Notes under the pieces: generated by a model | Databases searched by the model: none | What the model saw: the letters and a program-made list of their open reading frames with translations, nothing else | Told to the model about the DNA's origin: nothing | Shown: positions 44,881 through 54,444 of the stretch, in pieces | Layout of the letters: every line of letters starts with the position of its first letter | Numbering within the stretch: the stretch's first letter is position 1 | Position numbers and translations under genes: made by a program | Source of the DNA: Actinomadura opuntiae | GTDB taxonomy: Bacteria; Actinomycetota; Actinomycetes; Streptosporangiales; Streptosporangiaceae | Reading direction: 5' to 3' | NCBI RefSeq assembly: GCF_030283205.1 | Contig: NZ_JASNWF010000007.1 | Coordinates: 124,001-188,000, forward strand | DNA: 64,000 nucleotides

Positions 44881-45067
44881 GGGCAGAACCTACGGAGCGC
44901 GGCGGCGGGCTCCCATGTGGCCTCGACACACAATCCCATGACGAACAGTATGGTCGACCCTTACAGTGGTCCGTTCCTCGTCACGAGGGCTCCGGTCGCC
45001 ACGCGATGATCTTGGACACGGGCTACCGTTGGGCCCGCCCGGTCCCCTGACAGCCCTGGAAGTTCCG

Positions 45068-46024
45068 ATGACCGAGATCACGCATCGCCGCATCGCGTCC
45101 CAGAGCGGCCTGCGCATGCACGTGGCCGAGGCGGGCGAGGGCCCGCTCGTCCTGCTCCTGCACGGCTTCCCCGAGTGCTGGTACTCCTGGCGCCACCAGC
45201 TCACCGCCCTGGCCGACGCAGGCTTCCACGCCGTCGCGCCCGACCAGCGCGGCTACGCCCGGACGGGCGGCCCCGCGGACGTCGGGCAGTACTCGATCCT
45301 GCATCTGGTGGGGGACGTGGTCGGCCTGATCGAGGCGCTCGGCGGCGGCCGCGCCGTCGTCGTCGGACACGACTGGGGCGCGCCGGTCGCCTGGCACACC
45401 GCGCAACTGCGGCCCGACAAGGTCCGCGGCGTCGTCGGGTTGTCGGTGCCGCACCGGCCGCGCAGCTCGAAGCCGCCCGTCGAGGCGATGCGCCGGATGT
45501 TCGGCGACGGCTTCTACATGGTCCGCTTCCAGGAGCCGGACGTCCCCGAGGCCGAACTCGACCGCGACCGCGCCGCCACCTTCCGCCGGCTGATGTACGG
45601 CGCGTCCGGCGACAGCAGCGGCGCCGCCGCCGGGTGGATCGCGCCGGAGGGCGGCGGGCTCCTCGACGCCATCCCGGAGCCGGAGAAGCTGCCCGCCTGG
45701 CTGAGCGAGGACGACATCGCCACCTACGTCGCCGAATACGCCGACAGCGGCTTCACCGGGCCGATCAACTGGTACCGCAACCTGGACCGCAACTGGGAGC
45801 TGACCACCGCCTGGCACCGCGCCCAGATCAGCCCGCCGGCCCTCTACGTCGCCGGGGACCGCGACACCGTCGCCGTCGGCGCCATGCACGCGGTGGAGAC
45901 CATGGCCGACTTCGTGCCGAACCTCCGCCGCACGGTCTGGCTGCCCGGATGCGGCCACTGGACCCAGCAGGAGCGGCCCGCCGAGGTGAACGACGCCCTG
46001 ATCGACTTCCTCCGCGACCTCTGA
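45068..46024 (+). CDS. Epoxide hydrolase-like alpha/beta hydrolase
   Basis: A 318-residue alpha/beta hydrolase. It shows HGFPECWYSWR (oxyanion hole), the nucleophile Asp in VVVGHDWGAPVAWH, an acid in GDRDTV and the catalytic His in GCGHWTQQE. HDWG instead of GxSxG points to an epoxide hydrolase or haloalkane dehalogenase-like enzyme. Conserved tyrosines of the cap are plausible (INWYRNLDRNW). ATG 45068; the longer frame is unsupported. Divergent from the dehydrogenase operon across 187 bases without recognisable signals. Confidence 0.9.
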   Translation: MTEITHRRIASQSGLRMHVAEAGEGPLVLLLHGFPECWYSWRHQLTALADAGFHAVAPDQRGYARTGGPADVGQYSILHLVGDVVGLIEALGGGRAVVVGHDWGAPVAWHTAQLRPDKVRGVVGLSVPHRPRSSKPPVEAMRRMFGDGFYMVRFQEPDVPEAELDRDRAATFRRLMYGASGDSSGAAAGWIAPEGGGLLDAIPEPEKLPAWLSEDDIATYVAEYADSGFTGPINWYRNLDRNWELTTAWHRAQISPPALYVAGDRDTVAVGAMHAVETMADFVPNLRRTVWLPGCGHWTQQERPAEVNDALIDFLRDL

Positions 46025-46064
46025 CCCCGGGCGGAATGTCGGACCCGGCGCGTACGGTCGCGGC

Positions 46065-46772
46065 GTGAACCGCACCGACCGTCTTTACGCCCTGGTGGAG
46101 GAGCTGCGGGCGTGCGCGCCGCGCCGGGTCAGCGCCCGGGAGCTGGCCGCCCGCTACGAGGTGAGCGTCCGCACCGTCGAGCGGGACATCGGCGCGCTCC
46201 AGCAGGCCGGCGTGCCGATCTACGCCGACGTCGGCCGGGGCGGCGGGTACACCCTCGACAAGAGCCGGACGCTGCCGCCGCTGAACTTCACCCCCGCCGA
46301 GGCCGTCGCCGTCGCGATCACCCTTGCCCGCGCCGGCGGCTCCCCGTACTCCCGCTCCGCCCGCACCGCCCTGCAGAAGATCGTCACCGCGATGTCGGCG
46401 GACGACAGCGCCTCGGCCCGCGAACTCGCCGAGCGCGTCCGCTTCCTGATCCCCGCCGGAGACGACGACCCGGCGTCCGTGCCCTCCGTGCTGGAGGAGG
46501 CCGTCATGAGCCGCCGGGTCGTCCGCCTCACCTACATCGACCGGGCGGGCGCCGAGACCGTCCGCGACGTCGAGCCCGTCTCGTTCACCGCGTCGAGCAA
46601 GGGCTGGTACCTGACCGCCTGGTGCCGCAAGCGCGGCGGCCGCCGCGTCTTCCGCACCGACCGCGTCCGCCGCGCCGCCCTGCTCGAGGAGACCGCCCCC
46701 GAACGCGTCGTCGAGGCCATGCACGACGACGTCCCGTGCGACTACGTCGTCCGCCCCCTCGAATTCGTCTGA
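46065..46772 (+). CDS. WYL-domain transcriptional regulator (YafY family)
   Basis: A 235-residue regulator. An N-terminal winged HTH (RVSARELAARYEVSVRTVERDIGALQQAGVPIYADVGRGGGYTL) is followed by a WYL domain with RLTYIDRAGAETVRDVEPVSFTASSKGWYLTAW. It is preceded by the hydrolase gene (40-base gap), so the two may share a transcript. Ligand and targets unknown; WYL proteins sense nucleic acids or small molecules. Confidence 0.9.
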   Translation: MNRTDRLYALVEELRACAPRRVSARELAARYEVSVRTVERDIGALQQAGVPIYADVGRGGGYTLDKSRTLPPLNFTPAEAVAVAITLARAGGSPYSRSARTALQKIVTAMSADDSASARELAERVRFLIPAGDDDPASVPSVLEEAVMSRRVVRLTYIDRAGAETVRDVEPVSFTASSKGWYLTAWCRKRGGRRVFRTDRVRRAALLEETAPERVVEAMHDDVPCDYVVRPLEFV

Positions 46773-46791
46773 CGGGCGTAACGTCTCGATC

Positions 46792-46998
46792 ATGAGCGCG
46801 TCAGAGGAGCCTGTGCTCCACCTGCCGGAAAAGGACAAGCACGGCATCGTCCAGACGCTGTGCGGCAAGTACGTCTCCCCGGACGAGGTCCGTGACGACC
46901 CGCGCGAGGCCACCTGCAAGCGATGCCTGGAGATCCGCAGGGACGACGAGCAACGCAGGTTCGACGCGGAGGAAGACCACTACGGCGAACCCCTCTGA
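46792..46998 (+). CDS. Small cysteine-containing hypothetical protein
   Basis: A 68-residue protein with a Cys24 (TLCGKYVS) and a CKRC pair at residues 43-46, suggestive of a small metal-binding site. The C-terminus is acidic (RRDDEQRRFDAEEDHYGEPL). It begins 20 bases after the WYL regulator on the same strand. Conserved in actinomycetes as far as I can judge from its appearance; function unknown. Confidence 0.7.
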   Translation: MSASEEPVLHLPEKDKHGIVQTLCGKYVSPDEVRDDPREATCKRCLEIRRDDEQRRFDAEEDHYGEPL

Positions 46999-47175
46999 TC
47001 AGCCCCGCGCCCCCAGGACGGCGAGAAGAGCGGCGAACCCGCGCCGGCTGAGGACGAGGTGCCCGGCAGCGGGATCCTTGCTGTCACGCACACCGACACG
47101 CCCGCCGAGGTCACCGACCTCGACGCAGTTGCCTTCGTTGCCGCCGCTGTGGCTGCTCTTGCGCCAGCGGATCAT
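46999..47175 (-). CDS. DUF397 domain-containing protein (copy 1)
   Basis: A 58-residue protein of the DUF397 family with the core IRWRKSSHSGGNEGNCVEVGDLGGRVGVRDSKDPAAGHLVLSRRGFAALL. Such proteins pair with XRE regulators (WhiJ/AbaA-like systems of Streptomyces) and antagonise or modulate them. It overlaps the second copy by 4 bases (ATGA) and ends adjacent to the convergent small gene. Confidence 0.92.
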   Translation of the reverse strand: MIRWRKSSHSGGNEGNCVEVGDLGGRVGVRDSKDPAAGHLVLSRRGFAALLAVLGARG

Positions 47176-47369
47176 GGTTGCGTGGCCAGGCGAGCGAGGA
47201 GGACGGAGAAGTCCTGGCGGCTGAGGGTGAGGTGTCCGGCGGCGGGGTTCTTGCTGTCGCGGACGCCGATGTGGCCGTCGAGGTTGGCGACCTCGACACA
47301 CTCGCCTTCGTCGCCGCCGCTGTGGGTGCTCTTGCGCCAGTGGGCTTGAGACGGTCCGAGGGTGTTCAT
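47172..47369 (-). CDS. DUF397 domain-containing protein (copy 2)
   Basis: A 65-residue DUF397 protein (AHWRKSTHSGGDEGECVEVANLDGHIGVRDSKNPAAGHLTLSRQDFSVLL). It overlaps the XRE gene (4 bases) and copy 1 (4 bases), so all three are translationally coupled. The tandem copies probably arose by duplication. Confidence 0.92.
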   Translation of the reverse strand: MNTLGPSQAHWRKSTHSGGDEGECVEVANLDGHIGVRDSKNPAAGHLTLSRQDFSVLLARLATQP

Positions 47370-48223
47370 GATTGCGACGCTATCTCGTCAATGAGCTTCA
47401 GCGAAGCGGATCTGCTCAGGGTCGCTGAGAGCAGCAGATTGAAGATCTCCTCGTGCGATGCGACTTCGTCCTCGTCCTCCACGAAAATGCTTTCGTTGTA
47501 GCGGTCGCCCACGGTCACGGTGAGCTGCCCAGGTGGGCGCAAAGAGATCAGATGGCACGGGGTGATGAGCGAGAGGTATTCGCTGGCCGTGCTGGGAAGG
47601 ATGCGCAGGTCCACGTGTTCCAACCGGGCGACTTCTGCCAGCCGTCGTACCTGAGCCCGCAGGATCGCGCCGTCGCCGCCGACCTGGTTGCCGAGGACCG
47701 TCTCCGCGATGATCGGTAGATAGAAGGGCGGATCGGCGCGGCTGAGCACCTGCTGGCGGGACATTCGGAATTCGACCAGAGTTCTGGCGGCGCGCGAGTC
47801 TTTGGCGGCAGGACCAACGGCCATGAGCTTGGATGCGTAAGCCGGGGTCTGGAGCAGCCCGGGGATGATGTTGGGCTGGAAGGTGCGGATCTTCGCGGCG
47901 TCTTCTTCGAGGCTCGCCAGGTCCAGAGCGGCCGCCGAGATTCGGCCGACCCGTTCTCGTACCCATTTGCCGGGGCTGTGGGTGGCGAGGTGGAGGAGGG
48001 ATTCGCGGAGGGGGCCGTCCTCGATGCCGTAGAGGTCGAGGAGGTCGCTCAGCTCGTCCGGGGCGATGGCCTGGAGGCCGTTCTCGACCATGCTCATCCA
48101 GCCCTGGGAGCGGCCGAAGCGGCGGGCGGCGGTGGCGACGGTCAGGTTGTGGCGGTCGCGGGCTTTGCGGAGCGCCGAGCCGATCCGGCGCTGGCGGACG
48201 GTGGGGGCGGTACCGGAAGGCAT
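47366..48223 (-). CDS. XRE-family helix-turn-helix regulator with DUF5753 domain (WhiJ-like)
   Basis: A 285-residue regulator. The N-terminal XRE HTH spans about residues 8-65 (IGSALRKARDRHNLTVATAARRFGRSQGWMSMVENGLQAI). The remainder is the DUF5753 effector-binding domain (NIIPGLLQTPAYASKLM, HLISLRPPGQLTVTVGDRYN). This pairing with DUF397 and a divergent GHKL ATPase is the Streptomyces whiJ/abaA-like arrangement linked to development and antibiotic production. Divergent direct repeats AACGTTCAG may be its operator. Confidence 0.92.
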   Translation of the reverse strand: MPSGTAPTVRQRRIGSALRKARDRHNLTVATAARRFGRSQGWMSMVENGLQAIAPDELSDLLDLYGIEDGPLRESLLHLATHSPGKWVRERVGRISAAALDLASLEEDAAKIRTFQPNIIPGLLQTPAYASKLMAVGPAAKDSRAARTLVEFRMSRQQVLSRADPPFYLPIIAETVLGNQVGGDGAILRAQVRRLAEVARLEHVDLRILPSTASEYLSLITPCHLISLRPPGQLTVTVGDRYNESIFVEDEDEVASHEEIFNLLLSATLSRSASLKLIDEIASQS

Positions 48224-48266
48224 CCTTCAACGATGTCACCGAGTGTGCCGGAGCGGTAACGGATTG

Positions 48267-48290
48267 AACGTTCAGTCGGGAAACGTTCAG
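48267..48290. promoter_or_regulatory. Direct repeats between XRE and ATP-binding genes
   Basis: AACGTTCAG occurs at 48267-48275 and 48282-48290, offset by 15 bases, in the divergent 133-base gap. Each contains AACGTT. Likely an operator for the XRE regulator, by inference. Confidence 0.5.
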
Positions 48291-48356
48291 AGCCGGTACC
48301 GGGAAGCCGTCGAGCGGCGAATGTGGCGGGCGTTTCCGAATCGAGGGGAGGCGCGG

Positions 48357-48866
48357 ATGGGAGCGCCCGAGAACAAAGGGACGGACCCCGGCGGGCTGGT
48401 CGTGGTGGGCACGCTGACGCTTCCGGGCGCTCCGAGGTCGGTCGGGTACGCGCGGCGGTTCCTGCGGGACATGGTGCCGCCGGACCATCCGGGGCTGGAC
48501 GACCTGGTGACGGTCGTGAGCGAGCTCGTCTGCAACGCCGTCACCCACACGGCCTCGGGCGACGGCGGCCGGGTGACGGTGAGCCTGCTGGCCGGCGAGG
48601 GTTTCCTGCGCATGGAGATCGCCGACGACGGCGCCGACGGCAGGCGACCGCGGCTCAAGGCGGAGACCGGTGCCGAGAGCGGGCGCGGGCTGCGGATCGT
48701 GGACGTCCTGACGCGGAGCTGGGGGTTCCGGCCGGATGGGCCCGGCACCGTCGTGTGGGCGGAGTTCCGGTCGGTGGGCCGGGTTCTGTTCCGAAACCCC
48801 GACATGGGGCTGTCGCGGGACTCCTCGACGCTGATGCCGACAGCGTTCGAAGGAGGAGAACAATGA
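48357..48866 (+). CDS. ATP-binding protein of anti-sigma (GHKL) type
   Basis: A 169-residue GHKL ATPase. The N-box is DLVTVVSELVCNAVTHTAS and the G-boxes are EIADDGADGRRP and ESGRGLRIVDVLTRSWGF. ATG 48357 has a strong GAGGGGAGG upstream; an ATG 12 residues further upstream is possible. Divergent from the XRE/DUF397 group, as in abaA-like clusters; the stop overlaps the VOC gene start (ATGA). Confidence 0.9.
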   Translation: MGAPENKGTDPGGLVVVGTLTLPGAPRSVGYARRFLRDMVPPDHPGLDDLVTVVSELVCNAVTHTASGDGGRVTVSLLAGEGFLRMEIADDGADGRRPRLKAETGAESGRGLRIVDVLTRSWGFRPDGPGTVVWAEFRSVGRVLFRNPDMGLSRDSSTLMPTAFEGGEQ

Positions 48867-49237
48867 GCGTTCCCGCTTACAACACCGTCGCCTGGTTCCA
48901 GGTCGGCACCGACGCGCCGGAGGACGCCCGCCGCTTCTACGGCGACATGTTCGGGTGGAGGTTCGCGTCCGACCCCGGCAGCGAGGGCTACGACCTGGTC
49001 AGTTACGAGGGGGCCGACGCGCCCAGCGGCGGCATCGCGCACGTGCCGGACGCGTCCGCCAACCACGCGGTCTTCTTCGTCCTCGTCGAGGACGTGGACG
49101 CGGCGTGCGCCGAGGCCGAGAAGTGCGGCGGCAAGGTCGCCGTCCCCGGCACGACGACGCCCGACGGCCTGCGGTTCGCGCACCTGGCGGACCCGTCCGG
49201 CAACCGCTTCGCCGTCTTCACCCCGCCGGCGGCCTGA
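48863..49237 (+). CDS. VOC-family (glyoxalase/bleomycin-resistance fold) protein
   Basis: A 124-residue vicinal-oxygen-chelate protein. The paired beta-alpha-beta modules are visible, with AWFQVGTDAPEDARRFYGDMFGWRF at the N-terminus and HLADPSGNRFAVFTPP at the C-terminus (Asp-Pro-Ser-Gly-Asn typical of the fold). Metal-binding residues are only partly evident. ATG overlaps the preceding stop (ATGA). Function not predictable. Confidence 0.88.
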   Translation: MSVPAYNTVAWFQVGTDAPEDARRFYGDMFGWRFASDPGSEGYDLVSYEGADAPSGGIAHVPDASANHAVFFVLVEDVDAACAEAEKCGGKVAVPGTTTPDGLRFAHLADPSGNRFAVFTPPAA

Positions 49238-49249
49238 CCCGGCGCGCGA

Positions 49250-49282
49250 AAAGGGCCCCGAGGACGATCCTCGGGGCCCTTT
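49250..49282. terminator. Strong hairpin terminator
   Basis: A perfect 15-bp repeat (arms 49250-49264 and 49268-49282, starting AAAGGGCCCC) with a 3-base loop follows the VOC gene and precedes the convergent aceE gene. The T-rich right flank (TTT) supports intrinsic termination. Confidence 0.8.
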
Positions 49283-49421
49283 CGCGGGTCATCGCGGCCT
49301 ACACCTCCGCGATCACCCCGGAAGCCCGAACCTCAGCCCCCGGTCACGGGCGGGCACGCGGAGCGAGCCCTGCGAGCGCAGCGGGCCCGCCTGGCGGCCG
49401 TGACGGGGGCCCCCTGGGAGA

Positions 49422-52211
49422 TCACGCATCTCCGCCGGTGTTGCTCTCGGCGCTGCCGACGCCGCCGGCGAAGACGTCGCTGACCGAGGCGTCGAGCCGG
49501 TAGCGGCGGATCGCCTCGGGCAGGGCCTCCGGCTTGATCTCGCCGTGCCGGGCGAGCCGGGTGAGCACCGCGAGGACGATGGACGCGGCGTCCACGTGGA
49601 AGAACCGGCGGGCGGCGGCGCGGGTGTCGGAGAACCCGAACCCGTCGGTGCCGAGCGAGGTGAAGTCGCCGTTCACCCACGGCGCGATCTGGTCGGGGAC
49701 GGCGCGCATGTAGTCCGACACCGCGACGATCGGCCCGGCGACGCTGTCGAGCGTCCGGGTGACGTAGGGGACGCGCTGCTCGGCGTCGGGATTGAGCAGG
49801 TTCTGCTCGTCGCACTCGCGGGCCTCGCGGGCCAGCTCGTTCCACGACGTGGCGGACCATACGTCCGCGGCGACGCCCCAGTCCTCGGCGAGCATCCGCT
49901 GGGCCTCCAGGGCCCACCGGCCGCCGACGCCGGACGCGAGGATCTGCGCCCGGGGCGGCTGCCCGTTGCCCGTGGACACCTCGGGTGCCTCCCGGAACCG
50001 GTACAGGCCCTTGAGCAGGCCGTCGACGTCGAGGCCCTCGGGTTCGACGGGCTGCTGGTAGGGCTCGTTGTAGACGGTCAGGTAGTAGAAGACGTTCTCG
50101 CCCTGCGGGTGCTCCTCGGACGAGCCGTACATGCGGCGCAGCGCGTCCTGGGTGATGTGCGCCAGCTCGAACGCCCAGGTCGGGTCGTAGTGGACGCAGG
50201 CGGGGTTCGCGGCGGCGAGCAGGGGGGAGTGGCCGTCGGCGTGCTGGAGGCCCTCACCGGTGAGGGTGGTGCGGCCGGCGGTGGCGCCGAGCAGGAACCC
50301 GCGGCCCATCTGGTCGCCGAGCGCCCACATCTGGTCGCCGGTCCGCTGGAACCCGAACATCGAGTAGAAGATGTAGACGGGGATCATGTGCTCGCCGTGC
50401 GTGGCGTACGCGGTGCCGGCGGCGATCGCGGAGGCCATCGACCCGGCCTCGCTGATGCCCTCGTGCAGCATCTGGCCGCTCTCGGACTCCTTGTACGACA
50501 GCAGGAGCTTGCGGTCGACCGCGTCATAGGTCTGCCCGTGCGGCGAGTAGATCTTGGACGTGGGGAACAGCGAGTCCATGCCGAACGTGCGGTACTCGTC
50601 CGGGGCGATCGGGACGAACCGGGCGCCGAGGTTCTCGTCCTTGATCAGGTCCTTGAGCAGCCGGACGAACGCCATCGTCGTCGCGACGTTCTGCTTTCCG
50701 GAGCCCTTCTTCAGCTCGCTGTAGACGGGGTCGCCGGGCAGTTTGAGCGCCTTGGCGCGCACGGCCCGCTTCGGCAGGAACCCGCCGAGGGCGGCGCGGC
50801 GCTCGCGCATGTACTGGATCTCGTCGGAGTCCTCGCCCGGGTGGTAGTAGGGCGGCAGGGGCTGCTCGAGCGCCGAGTCCGGGATGTCCAGGTACAGGCG
50901 GTCGCGGAACTCCTTCAGCTCGGCCTTGGTCAGCTTCTTCATCTGGTGGGTGGCGTTGCGGGCCTCGAAGTCGGACCCGAGCGTCCAGCCCTTGATGGTG
51001 TGCGCGAGGATCACCGTCGGCTGCCCGACGTGCTCGCGGGCCGACTTGAACGCCGCGTACACCTTGCGGTAGTCGTGCCCGCCGCGCGACAGCTTGCGCA
51101 GGTCGTCGTCCGACAGGTGCTGGACGATCTTGCGCAGCCGCGGGTCGGCGCCGAAGAACTTCTCCCGGATGTAGTCGCCGGACTCCACGGAGAAGGTCTG
51201 GAACTGCCCGTCGGGGGTGGTGTTCATCTGGTTGACCAGCACGCCGTCGACGTCCTGGGCGAGCAGCGGGTCCCAGTCGCGGCCCCAGATGACCTTGATA
51301 ACGTTCCAGCCGGCGCCGCGGAAGAACGACTCCAGCTCCTGGATGATCTTGCCGTTGCCGCGCACCGGGCCGTCCAGCTGCTGCAGGTTGCAGTTGACGA
51401 CGAAGGTGAGGTTGTCCAGCTCCTCGCGGGCGGCCAGGCCGATCGCGCCGAGCGACTCCGGCTCGCCCATCTCGCCGTCGCCGAGGAACGCCCACACGTG
51501 CGAGCGCGACGTGTCCTTGATCTTGCGGTTGTAGAGGTAGCGGTTGAACCGCGCCTGGTACACCGAGTTGATCGCGGTGAGGCCCATCGAGACGGTGGGG
51601 AACTCCCAGAAGTCGGGCATCAGCCGGGGGTGCGGGTAGGACGACAGGCCGCCGCCGGGGTGCGACTGCTCCTGCCGGAACCCGTCGAGCTTCTCCTCGG
51701 GCAGCCGCCCTTCCAGGAACGCGCGCGCGTAGATGCCGGGCGCCGCGTGGCCCTGGATGAACACCTGGTCGCCGGACTCGCCGTGGTCCTTGCCGCGGAA
51801 GAAGTGGTTGAAGCCGACCTCGTAGAGGGACGCCGCCGAGGCGTAGGTGGCGATGTGGCCGCCGACGCCGAGCTCGGGGCGGTTGGCCCGCGACACCATG
51901 ATCGCCGCGTTCCACCGGATGTAGGCGCGGATCCGCCGCTCGACGTGCTCGTCGCCGGGGAACCAGGGCTCCGACTCCGGCGGGATCGTGTTGATGAAGT
52001 CGGTGCTCCGCAGCCCGGGGACCCCGACCTGCAGTTCCCGGGCCCTTTCCAGGAGGCGGAGCATCACGTACCGCGCCCTGCCGCGGCCCTCGGTCTTGAT
52101 GACCGTGTCCAGCGATTCCAGCCACTCCCGGGTCTCGTCCGGGTTGATGTCCGGCAGCTGGCTCGGCAGGCCGTCGCTGATGATCGAAAAGCGTTGACGT
52201 CCGGAAGCCAC
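49422..52211 (-). CDS. aceE: Pyruvate dehydrogenase E1 component, homodimeric type
   Basis: A 929-residue thiamine-diphosphate enzyme of the AceE family. TPP-binding motif [10 protein letters not shown] is followed about 30 residues later by NCN, and the catalytic regions include [15 protein letters not shown] and [19 protein letters not shown]. It decarboxylates pyruvate and feeds the E2 subunit; E2 and E3 genes are elsewhere. GTG 52211 ([10 protein letters not shown]) is preceded by AGAGGGG. It is divergent from the DUF1918 gene. Standard family length (about 890-930). Confidence 0.96.
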   Translation of the reverse strand: MASGRQRFSIISDGLPSQLPDINPDETREWLESLDTVIKTEGRGRARYVMLRLLERARELQVGVPGLRSTDFINTIPPESEPWFPGDEHVERRIRAYIRWNAAIMVSRANRPELGVGGHIATYASAASLYEVGFNHFFRGKDHGESGDQVFIQGHAAPGIYARAFLEGRLPEEKLDGFRQEQSHPGGGLSSYPHPRLMPDFWEFPTVSMGLTAINSVYQARFNRYLYNRKIKDTSRSHVWAFLGDGEMGEPESLGAIGLAAREELDNLTFVVNCNLQQLDGPVRGNGKIIQELESFFRGAGWNVIKVIWGRDWDPLLAQDVDGVLVNQMNTTPDGQFQTFSVESGDYIREKFFGADPRLRKIVQHLSDDDLRKLSRGGHDYRKVYAAFKSAREHVGQPTVILAHTIKGWTLGSDFEARNATHQMKKLTKAELKEFRDRLYLDIPDSALEQPLPPYYHPGEDSDEIQYMRERRAALGGFLPKRAVRAKALKLPGDPVYSELKKGSGKQNVATTMAFVRLLKDLIKDENLGARFVPIAPDEYRTFGMDSLFPTSKIYSPHGQTYDAVDRKLLLSYKESESGQMLHEGISEAGSMASAIAAGTAYATHGEHMIPVYIFYSMFGFQRTGDQMWALGDQMGRGFLLGATAGRTTLTGEGLQHADGHSPLLAAANPACVHYDPTWAFELAHITQDALRRMYGSSEEHPQGENVFYYLTVYNEPYQQPVEPEGLDVDGLLKGLYRFREAPEVSTGNGQPPRAQILASGVGGRWALEAQRMLAEDWGVAADVWSATSWNELAREARECDEQNLLNPDAEQRVPYVTRTLDSVAGPIVAVSDYMRAVPDQIAPWVNGDFTSLGTDGFGFSDTRAAARRFFHVDAASIVLAVLTRLARHGEIKPEALPEAIRRYRLDASVSDVFAGGVGSAESNTGGDA

Positions 52212-52429
52212 GGGATCCCCTCTGTGCTTGCCGTCTTTGCTGGTGGGACCCCGGCCGCCGTTCGGCGGAGCGCGGTCCCCGGCGGCGGTGTCGCACCGCC
52301 TGGTCTCGTGATCCATCGTCGTCGTTCGTGACGGCTAACGCATCTCTACCAACCGGTAACCATTCTCCCCGGTCAACCGGGGTACGCACATTCCGAGGAG
52401 CCCTTTTTCCACGAGAACGGAGGGAAGCC

Positions 52430-52636
52430 ATGTACGCGCGAATCGGGGACCGGCTGCACGTCCACGGCACCGTCGTGGGGCAGCACGACCGGATGGGCGA
52501 GATCATCGAGGTCCGCGGCGAGAACGGGAGCCCGCCGTACGTGGTCAGGTTCGGCGACGGCCACGAGGGGCTGATCTTCCCGGGGCCGGACTGCGTCATC
52601 GAGCCCCGCGAGACCGTCGGCCACGCGGGCCGGTAG
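52430..52636 (+). CDS. DUF1918 domain-containing protein
   Basis: A 68-residue protein of DUF1918: MYARIGDRLHVHGTVVGQHDRMGEIIEVRGENGSPPYVVRFGDGHEGLIFPGPDC is the family's beta-barrel core. It has an ATG preceded by GGAGGG. Common small actinobacterial protein with no known function. Starts the transcript diverging from aceE. Confidence 0.93.
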   Translation: MYARIGDRLHVHGTVVGQHDRMGEIIEVRGENGSPPYVVRFGDGHEGLIFPGPDCVIEPRETVGHAGR

Positions 52637-52711
52637 CGCGCCGGGAGCGCCCGCCCGGATCCGCGCGCGCCGGGATGCGTCCGGCGCCGCGGATCGGGTA
52701 GACCTGCGATC

Positions 52712-53119
52712 ATGGAGAGCACCGTGGTCCGGGTGACCACCGGGACACAGGAGGTCGTGCACGACATCACGGCCGAGTGCGAGCGGTTCGCCGGCGCGGC
52801 CGGCGGGGACGGCCTGCTGCACGTGTTCGTCCCGCACGCCACCGCGGGCATCGCGATCATCGAGCTCGGCGCGGGCAGCGACGAGGACCTGCTCGCCGCG
52901 CTCGGCGACCTGCTGCCGGCCGACGACCGCTGGCGGCACCGGCACGGCTCGCGCGGGCACGGCCGCTCGCACGTGATGCCGGCGCTCGTCCCGCCGTACG
53001 CGACGCTGCCGGTGACCGGCGGCCGGCTCGCGCTCGGGACCTGGCAGTCGGTGGCCCTGGTCGACCTCAACGTCGACAACCCCGACCGGCAGGTCCGCCT
53101 GTCCTTCCTCAAAGGATGA
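52712..53119 (+). CDS. YjbQ-family thiamine-phosphate synthase-type protein
   Basis: A 135-residue protein of the YjbQ/UPF0047 family. It includes FVPHATAGIAIIELGAGSDEDLLAALGDLLP and RHRHGSRGHGRSHVMPALVPPYATLPVTGGRLALGTWQSVALVDLN, with the family's conserved histidines and GTWQ. Members have thiamine-phosphate synthase activity in vitro or phosphatase-type roles; the physiological role is uncertain. Monocistronic. Confidence 0.92.
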   Translation: MESTVVRVTTGTQEVVHDITAECERFAGAAGGDGLLHVFVPHATAGIAIIELGAGSDEDLLAALGDLLPADDRWRHRHGSRGHGRSHVMPALVPPYATLPVTGGRLALGTWQSVALVDLNVDNPDRQVRLSFLKG

Positions 53120-53339
53120 CGGCGTGTTGTCACCCTCTGTGGAGGTCCTGTGACCTCGGGCGCCGTGATCGGGCCAATGAGCCCACCAAAAGCCGGGAAG
53201 ACACTTGCGCTAGGGGCCCTCACTTGTGTGGACTGTCCCGCAAACACCGCACGGGTGCGGGCGGGCCGCCCGGCACGGGGGCCCGGAGACGAGAAATGCG
53301 CGGGACACCGTGCGGACTGACGACAATGGGAGGACTTTC

Positions 53340-53768
53340 GTGAGCGCGACCGCGGGTCAGGCGCAGTCTGAGCGCAGCCTGGCCGAACGGCTCGGCCTCA
53401 AGCCGGGCCAGGTGGTGCAGGAGATCGGCTATGACGACGACGTCGACGAGGAGCTTCGCCGCTCCGTCGAGGAAGTCACGGGGAACGAGCTGGTCGACGA
53501 GGACTACGAGGACGTGGTCGACATCGTGCTGCTGTGGTGGCGCGAAGAGGACGGCGACCTGTTCGAGGGCCTGACCGACGCGATGATCCCGCTCACCGGC
53601 GGCGGCAACATCTGGCTGCTGACGCCGAAGGCGGGCCGGGAGGGGCACGTCGAGCCCAGCGACATCGGCGAGGCCGCGCAGACGGCCGGGCTGTCGCAGA
53701 CGAGCAGCGTCAGCGCCGCGAAGGAGTGGTCCGGAACGCGGCTGGTCGCGCCCAAGGTCCGCAAGTAG
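53340..53768 (+). CDS. DUF3052 domain-containing protein
   Basis: A 142-residue protein of DUF3052, with LAERLGLKPGQVVQEIGYDDDVDEELRRSVEEVTGNELVDEDYEDVVDIVLLWWREEDGD and GNIWLLTPKAG. The GTG start has GGGAGG upstream. Encoded between aceE and a peroxiredoxin, the same synteny as in Streptomyces coelicolor, which suggests a link to pyruvate dehydrogenase. Function unknown. Confidence 0.93.
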   Translation: MSATAGQAQSERSLAERLGLKPGQVVQEIGYDDDVDEELRRSVEEVTGNELVDEDYEDVVDIVLLWWREEDGDLFEGLTDAMIPLTGGGNIWLLTPKAGREGHVEPSDIGEAAQTAGLSQTSSVSAAKEWSGTRLVAPKVRK

Positions 53769-53912
53769 CCGCGCGGTCCGGGGCGCCCGCCGGCGGCGGC
53801 GGGCGGCCGGGGCCGTCCGGCGTCGGCGGCGGGTGGCAGACTGGGCGCGTCCCCACGTCCGTGGGGGCGCCCACACCCCCCGCCCGGGCGGGGGCGATCC
53901 GCGGGAGAGGCT

Positions 53913-54371
53913 TTGTCGGTTGAGGTAGGCGACAGCGCACCGGACTTCGAGCTGAAGGACCAGCACGGCACCCCGGTGAAGCTCTCGGACTTCCGGGGCG
54001 AGAAGACCGTCGTCCTGGTGTTCTATCCGCTGGCGTTCAGCGGCGTGTGCACGGGCGAGCTGTGCCAGATCAGGGACGAGCTGCCCACCCTCGGCGGCGA
54101 CGACGTGCAGGTGCTGGCCGTGTCGGTCGACTCGGTGTTCGCGCTGCGCGCCTGGGCCGAGCAGGAGAAGTACCAGTTCCCGCTGCTGTCGGACTTCTGG
54201 CCGCACGGCGGGACGGCGCAGCGCTACGGCGTGTTCGACGAGGAGAAGGGGCTCGCGGTCCGCGGCACCTTCATCATCGACGCGCAGGGCGTGGTCCGCT
54301 GGAAGGTCGTCAACGCCATCCCGGACGCACGCGACCTCGACGAGTACCGCAAGGCGCTCGCCGGGCTCTGA
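53913..54371 (+). CDS. Peroxiredoxin (AhpE/Bcp type)
   Basis: A 152-residue thiol peroxidase. The peroxidatic Cys is in [11 protein letters not shown], with a second cysteine five residues later. The surrounding [18 protein letters not shown] matches AhpE-type one-Cys-like or Bcp enzymes. TTG start at 53913 with GGGAGAGG upstream. It probably reduces H2O2 and alkyl hydroperoxides. Follows DUF3052 by 145 bases of GC-rich sequence holding an 18-base palindrome (53877-53894). Confidence 0.92.
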   Translation: MSVEVGDSAPDFELKDQHGTPVKLSDFRGEKTVVLVFYPLAFSGVCTGELCQIRDELPTLGGDDVQVLAVSVDSVFALRAWAEQEKYQFPLLSDFWPHGGTAQRYGVFDEEKGLAVRGTFIIDAQGVVRWKVVNAIPDARDLDEYRKALAGL

Positions 54372-54444
54372 GCGAAACGGGCCGGCCCCGGCCGCGCGGC
54401 GCCGCCCGCGGCCGGATCCGGCCCCCGCACCCGCTGGAGGTGTG

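Noticed and set aside
50524..53247. A 907-residue open frame on the minus strand overlapping aceE
   Set aside because: It is an alternative frame over the well-supported aceE gene, dominated by arginine-rich and proline-rich low-complexity sequence.
53877..53894. An 18-base GC palindrome (CCCCGCCCGGGCGGGG core) before the peroxiredoxin
   Set aside because: In sequence of this composition it could arise by chance and it has no loop; it may be a terminator part but is not convincing.
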